From contig CADAAR010000022.1 of NCBI GenBank assembly GCA_902785945.1, positions 1 through 34,293 on the forward strand: 34,293 nucleotides of DNA, read 5' to 3'. Shown piece after piece: positions 31,711-34,293 of this stretch. Each line of letters starts with the position of its first letter. Within the stretch, counting starts at the first letter, position 1. Origin of the DNA: an uncultured Prevotellaceae bacterium (GTDB lineage Bacteria > Bacteroidota > Bacteroidia > Bacteroidales > Bacteroidaceae). Both the position numbers and the translations under genes were made by a program. Below the pieces are notes generated by a model. It did not search any database, had not been told where the DNA came from, and saw nothing but the letters and a program-made list of their open reading frames with translations.

Positions 31711-31719
31711 ACGCCTAAC

Positions 31720-32397
31720 TCAGTCTCTGTCATTGTGACAGGTCTTACACTTGGCCCAGAGGTCGTAAGTCACTGCTAACTGCAGCACGCTGTAACCATC
31801 GGTATTCTTGAAGAGGCCGCTACTCTTGATGCCGTAGGGGTCTTCCTTGCCGTCGAGCAGATCGCTCAGGGCGAAGTGTACCCGCCATTCGGCAGTAAGG
31901 TTTACACGATCGGCAATCTTGTATTTGACACCTGCACCGATGGGCAGACTCACTGCGAAGCCTTTCTCCGGGTCGCCATGAATGGCAGATCCTATGCCCA
32001 AGGCGATGAAGGGGGCCAGCCTTCGCGCTCCACGATACTCTTTCCCCGTGCCATAGGCCCAGAAGTTGTACTCAAAGCGCAGATTCACATCGATCAGGCT
32101 CTTGCTGAATTCGTAGCGATCGCCCTCTGGATACCAGGTCTCCGCCTTGTCTGAGGAGCCCTGCAGCTTGCCGAAGCCCGCCGTCAGCGCCACCGCCATA
32201 TGCGGATTGGCCTTATACTTGGCCATCACAGCCCCCATAGGCTGCAACTCACCGAACAGCGAGGCGTTATAGTCGCCCAGATAATTGACAGCGCCAACGC
32301 CAGCACCTATCTCCAACCGGTATTCCGGCTCGTCCTGGGCTTGTATGGCCGTTGTAACAACAGCCAGAAGCATGGTCATCAATAAATTCCGTACCAT
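31720..32397 (-). CDS. DUF6089-family outer-membrane beta-barrel protein (PorG-like)
   Basis: The 225-residue product has a signal peptide (MVRNLLMTMLLAVVTTAIQAQ, 21 residues; split here by function) and an eight-stranded-barrel pattern (IGAGVGAVNYLGDYN, NLRFEYNFWAYG, LAPFIALGIG, VSLPIGAGVKYKI, LQLAVTYDLW). It ends in the KCKTCHN segment typical of the family. PorG of the type IX secretion system belongs here, but no other T9SS gene is in the window. In many Bacteroidetes the gene stands next to uppS-bamA regardless. It overlaps the upstream DUF6242 gene by 19 nt; Met7 at 32379 would remove the overlap. Confidence 0.82.
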   Translation of the reverse strand: MVRNLLMTMLLAVVTTAIQAQDEPEYRLEIGAGVGAVNYLGDYNASLFGELQPMGAVMAKYKANPHMAVALTAGFGKLQGSSDKAETWYPEGDRYEFSKSLIDVNLRFEYNFWAYGTGKEYRGARRLAPFIALGIGSAIHGDPEKGFAVSLPIGAGVKYKIADRVNLTAEWRVHFALSDLLDGKEDPYGIKSSGLFKNTDGYSVLQLAVTYDLWAKCKTCHNDRD

Positions 32398-33449
32398 ATT
32401 GTACCGGTCTCAGTACCTTCCATCAGCCAAATGCCGCCCTCATCATCGGCAACAGCAGCTTTAACACTACTGATTGGCGACGTCAGGGCACTAGAAGTTT
32501 TCCAAGTTATACCCTGATCACGACTCTGGTAAATGTTTCCATTACCATCGATGGCAAACACGCTACCATCAATATAGGGCAGCAGGAAATAGTTTGAGTT
32601 CTCTTGCAACTTTGGCAGACCATAGATATTATTGGCCTCTATGGGGATATATACCCAACTTGAACTCGTAGGTTTATCATTGTCGATGACTTTACGCCAT
32701 ACGGACATATACTTGTCTTGTGCGTCACAGTTGCCAACGAGCAGGGCATAGGTAAATCCATTATATAAGTCCCAACTGGTAAAGGTGCCATTCTTGGGCA
32801 ACAGACGACTATCTTCATCAAGGGTCTCTTCGATCACCTCAGCCCCATTATCGAATGAGGCCACGATACCATCGCCTGCAGCATTGTAGGTGAATGACCA
32901 TCCTGTTGTCGGGGTGACAGGCATGGCAGTACCCTCAGGCATCTGCTTCCATGTCATCTTCGACGATTGGGACGGTGACTTGACATTTATTTGAACCTGG
33001 TAGTCACGGTATTTTGCGCCCGTATTATTATAGACGCGGAACACACGCGGAGTCGAGAAGTCAAGAGAGTCACCACTATTAAAATATGCCAGAGAATCGC
33101 TGGTAGGGCTCTTTATGGCAATGATACCAGAATAGCTGGTAGCCGTAGCTGACACCAGGATATGCTTCATATCGCAATCAGCCGGCAAAGAATCGGTATT
33201 ATATATCTTGCGCTGGTATTGGTCGATGGTGAAGGGATAATTGGCAACTGTCAGTTTTGTCGTGTACACAGAGTCATTGCCAGACTTACCGGTTGTATGG
33301 ATATATCTGTTGACAGCCGAAAGCGAGAAAGTGCCCATGGCTGTGTCGTCATAGACCGTTACTTCTGCATCTTCCGAGTTGCCCAAACAAGAGGTAACTG
33401 CTATGGCGAAGGCCAAAAGCACGGTTATCGTATAGAGCTTCTTTTTCAT
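32379..33449 (-). CDS. DUF6242-type lipoprotein
   Basis: From ATG 33449 the 356-residue product starts MKKKLYTITVLLAFAIAVTSC, a lipoprotein signal with lipobox VTSC. After Cys comes LGNSED, an acidic +4 to +6 stretch resembling the surface-export signal of Bacteroidetes lipoproteins. The N-terminal part (YQRKIYNTDSLPADCD, FRVYNNTGAKYRDYQVQINV) matches the DUF6242 pattern. The C-terminal part (IDGNGNIYQSRDQGITWKTS) resembles BNR/beta-propeller repeats. An upstream ATG at 33494 lies before the predicted promoter and is rejected. Function is unknown; surface exposure is an inference. It heads the leftward envelope cluster. Confidence 0.8.
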   Translation of the reverse strand: MKKKLYTITVLLAFAIAVTSCLGNSEDAEVTVYDDTAMGTFSLSAVNRYIHTTGKSGNDSVYTTKLTVANYPFTIDQYQRKIYNTDSLPADCDMKHILVSATATSYSGIIAIKSPTSDSLAYFNSGDSLDFSTPRVFRVYNNTGAKYRDYQVQINVKSPSQSSKMTWKQMPEGTAMPVTPTTGWSFTYNAAGDGIVASFDNGAEVIEETLDEDSRLLPKNGTFTSWDLYNGFTYALLVGNCDAQDKYMSVWRKVIDNDKPTSSSWVYIPIEANNIYGLPKLQENSNYFLLPYIDGSVFAIDGNGNIYQSRDQGITWKTSSALTSPISSVKAAVADDEGGIWLMEGTETGTIWYGIY

Positions 33450-33479
33450 CAGTTCTTTGTAAATTTCGAAATTCGGCTG

Positions 33480-33487
33480 CAAATTTA
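33480..33487 (-). promoter_or_regulatory. -7 element of the envelope cluster (DUF6242 to murI)
   Basis: TAAATTTG (followed by C) on the minus strand gives a transcription start near 33474 and a leader of about 25 nt to the ATG at 33449. No good -33 element is seen. Confidence 0.5.
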
Positions 33488-33540
33488 CGCACAATTCCTC
33501 AAAAATGTGTCATTTTCACCTTATAATTAAAGAAAATAAG

Positions 33541-33571
33541 TTGAAATTTGACTGATTTTAAGTTAGTTTTG
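33541..33571 (+). promoter_or_regulatory. Possible rightward (antisense) promoter below the 31-codon gene
   Basis: TTG (33541-33543), a 20-bp spacer and TAGTTTTG (33564-33571, followed by C) match the Bacteroidetes promoter pattern on the plus strand. A transcript from about 33577 would begin with the hairpin 33577-33607 and then run antisense to the 31-codon gene. No protein follows on this strand and no terminator for it was found. Weak, position-based evidence. Confidence 0.35.
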
Positions 33572-33572
33572 C

Positions 33573-33607
33573 AAAAAAGTGCGGTATGAATCACTCACCC
33601 CGCACTT
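33573..33607 (-). terminator. Rho-independent terminator of the 31-codon gene
   Basis: On the minus strand AAGTGCGG (33607-33600), a 15-nt loop and CCGCACTT (33584-33577) continue into a run of six T (33578-33573). It begins 3 nt after the stop codon at 33611. The T run is only on the minus-strand side, so the terminator belongs to leftward transcripts. Confidence 0.75.
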
Positions 33608-33610
33608 CTT

Positions 33611-33706
33611 CTAACGGATGGTGGTATGCATCAGCGTAATGACACTTAAGATCATCGCTATAACGACACAAACCAACATGACCGTCGTTTGAAAATCTAA
33701 TAACAT
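33611..33706 (-). CDS. 31-residue single-pass membrane peptide (small ORF)
   Basis: An ATG at 33706 opens 31 codons ending in TAG. The peptide starts MLLDFQTTVMLVCVVIAMIL and ends SVITLMHTTIR: a polar N-terminus, a continuous hydrophobic stretch of about 18 residues and a basic C-terminus, i.e. one membrane helix. An AAGGTAAAG sequence precedes the ATG. A consensus -7 element lies about 70 nt upstream, a small hairpin (33755-33770) at the 5' end of the leader, and a T-tailed hairpin 3 nt after the stop. This forms a complete gene of about 200 bp between pckA and the DUF6242 gene. No known family is recognised; possibilities include a small regulatory subunit or a type I toxin. Confidence 0.6.
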   Translation of the reverse strand: MLLDFQTTVMLVCVVIAMILSVITLMHTTIR

Positions 33707-33754
33707 AATCTTTACCTTAAAAATCTAACTACTAAACCTAATGAATTTATGAAC

Positions 33755-33770
33755 GTAATCTCACGATTAC
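33755..33770. other. Inverted repeat at the 5' end of the small-gene leader
   Basis: GTAATC-TCAC-GATTAC is a perfect 6-bp inverted repeat right at the predicted transcription start of the 31-codon gene. It could be a 5' stabilising hairpin in the RNA or an operator; the sequence does not decide. Confidence 0.5.
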
Positions 33771-33774
33771 AGTG

Positions 33775-33782
33775 CAAAGGTA
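33775..33782 (-). promoter_or_regulatory. -7 element of the 31-codon gene
   Basis: TACCTTTG (followed by C) on the minus strand, transcription near 33769, leader about 60 nt. It is the commonest form of the -7 element in this window. The heptad array upstream occupies the -33 position. Confidence 0.6.
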
Positions 33783-33790
33783 CAAATATT

Positions 33791-33818
33791 AATTGATAAT
33801 TGATAATTGATAATTGAA
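33791..33818. repeat. Heptanucleotide array, AATTGAT class
   Basis: Three perfect AATTGAT units plus AATTGAA (and a degenerate fifth AATTTTG). It lies just upstream of the small-gene promoter and is inverted relative to the array at 33901-33928. Confidence 0.9.
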
Positions 33819-33855
33819 AATTTTGAGGGTGTTTCGTCGCTTATTGACTTACATC

Positions 33856-33891
33856 AAAAAAAATTGGCCACGCCTTTCGGCGCAGCCAATT
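33856..33891 (-). terminator. Rho-independent terminator of pckA
   Basis: On the minus strand AATTGGCTGCGCC (33891-33879), a GAAA tetraloop and GGCGTGGCCAATT (33874-33862) run into eight T (33863-33856). The two apparent mismatches of the DNA palindrome become U-G and G-U wobble pairs only when read on the minus strand, which fixes the direction. The 13-bp stem, tetraloop and U run make a strong terminator 37 nt after the pckA stop. Confidence 0.93.
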
Positions 33892-33900
33892 CCTGTATTT

Positions 33901-33928
33901 AATTGTCAATTATTAATTGTCAATTTCT
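33901..33928. repeat. Heptanucleotide array, inverted AATTGAC class (pckA 3' UTR)
   Basis: Units AATTGTC, AATTATT, AATTGTC, AATTTCT between the pckA stop and its terminator. Reverse complemented, this is the AATTGAC class. With the array at 33791 it makes an imperfect inverted repeat (about 22 of 25 positions). Confidence 0.8.
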
Positions 33929-34293
33929 TAGAGCTTCGGACCAGCAGCAACAAGAGCCTTACCAGCCTCGTTGCCCTCGTACTTCTTGAAGTTCTTGATG
34001 AAACGTGCAGCCAGATCCTCAGCTTTCTTGTTCCACTCAGCGGCATCAGCGTAAGTGTCACGAGGATCGAGGATGTTGGTAGCTACGCCCTCGAGCTCTG
34101 TGGGAACCTCGAAGTCGAAGTAAGGAATCTTCTTCGTGGGAGCCTTCAGGATAGCGCCACCGAGGATAGCGTCGATGATACCACGTGTATCCTTGATAGA
34201 GATACGCTTGCCGGTACCGTTCCAACCAGTGTTTACGAGGTATGCCTTAGCACCGCTCTTCTCCATCTTCTTAACCAGCTCCTCAGCATACTT
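33928..34293 (-). CDS. pckA: Phosphoenolpyruvate carboxykinase (ATP), C-terminal part
   Basis: The visible 121 codons match the C-terminus of ATP-type PEP carboxykinase: [20 protein letters not shown] (the adenine-binding region), [27 protein letters not shown] and the terminal [13 protein letters not shown]. The enzyme interconverts oxaloacetate + ATP and PEP + CO2 + ADP. In Bacteroidetes it commonly runs toward oxaloacetate in the succinate-producing branch. The gene continues beyond the right edge. It ends with TAA at 33930-33928, directly against a heptad array and its own terminator. Confidence 0.95.
   Translation of the reverse strand, partial: KYAEELVKKMEKSGAKAYLVNTGWNGTGKRISIKDTRGIIDAILGGAILKAPTKKIPYFDFEVPTELEGVATNILDPRDTYADAAEWNKKAEDLAARFIKNFKKYEGNEAGKALVAAGPKL

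Noticed and set aside
31720-32397. Evidence for a type IX secretion system from the PorG-like gene
   Set aside because: DUF6089 proteins also occur next to uppS-bamA in species without T9SS, and no other T9SS gene or C-terminal sorting domain was seen.

Overview
The window comes from the chromosome of a Bacteroidales bacterium, most likely Prevotella or a close relative. The first 42 bases are the reverse complement of a 16S rRNA 5' end. Nearly every upstream region carries the Bacteroidetes promoter signature (TAnnTTTG at -7, in several cases TTTG or TTG about 19-20 bp further upstream). The gene content fits: DUF4290, DUF6089 and DUF6242 proteins, tandem OmpH/Skp genes, TonB receptors and a TPP-riboswitch OMP-PnuC operon. 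No phage, transposase, CRISPR or tRNA gene was seen.

Layout. (1) 1-575: 16S rRNA start, leader and promoter, leftward. (2) 540-3706: tsaB, DUF4290, murA and rimM, one rightward unit. (3) 3703-5499: a leftward SLC13-type transporter. (4) 5596-8244: dxr and rseP with a hairpin terminator. (5) 8147-9670: leftward comEC-like gene, then terC (rightward). (6) 10632-13823: leftward thiamine operon (TPP riboswitch, TonB receptor, PnuC/PnuT-like transporter). (7) 13867-18088: aroQ, O-methyltransferase, rbfA, LolC/E-like permease and a secreted carboxylesterase, rightward. (8) 18092-21749: leftward BtuB-like receptor, then a separate unit of two DUF2975 membrane proteins and an XRE regulator. (9) 21845-23118: small membrane protein plus a secreted NADase-type glycan-binding protein. 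(10) 23120-25667: a leftward secreted protein, a repeat-filled gap of about 480 bp and a secreted acetylxylan-esterase-like hydrolase. (11) 25686-33449: leftward envelope cluster in the order DUF6242 lipoprotein, DUF6089 barrel, uppS, bamA, three ompH/skp genes, murI. (12) 33541-34293: a compact unannotated 31-codon membrane-peptide gene and the 3' end of pckA with its terminator.

How the genes work together. Much of the window is envelope and housekeeping: peptidoglycan precursors (murA, murI), the isoprenoid carrier lipid (dxr, uppS), outer-membrane protein assembly (bamA, OmpH/Skp), lipoprotein sorting (LolC/E-like), envelope stress proteolysis (rseP), ribosome maturation (rimM, rbfA) and tRNA modification (tsaB, possibly the methyltransferase). 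Thiamine uptake is a self-contained riboswitch-controlled module.

Less ordinary features: eight short heptanucleotide-repeat arrays in genes and gaps; two adjacent arrays with 22-nt periodicity between 23932 and 24206; a self-contained 31-aa membrane-peptide gene with a possible antisense promoter; paired palindromes around the DUF2975-XRE promoter; an Asp in place of the MurA active-site Cys; and five convergent gene pairs that all touch or overlap, one of them with a terminator inside the opposing gene.
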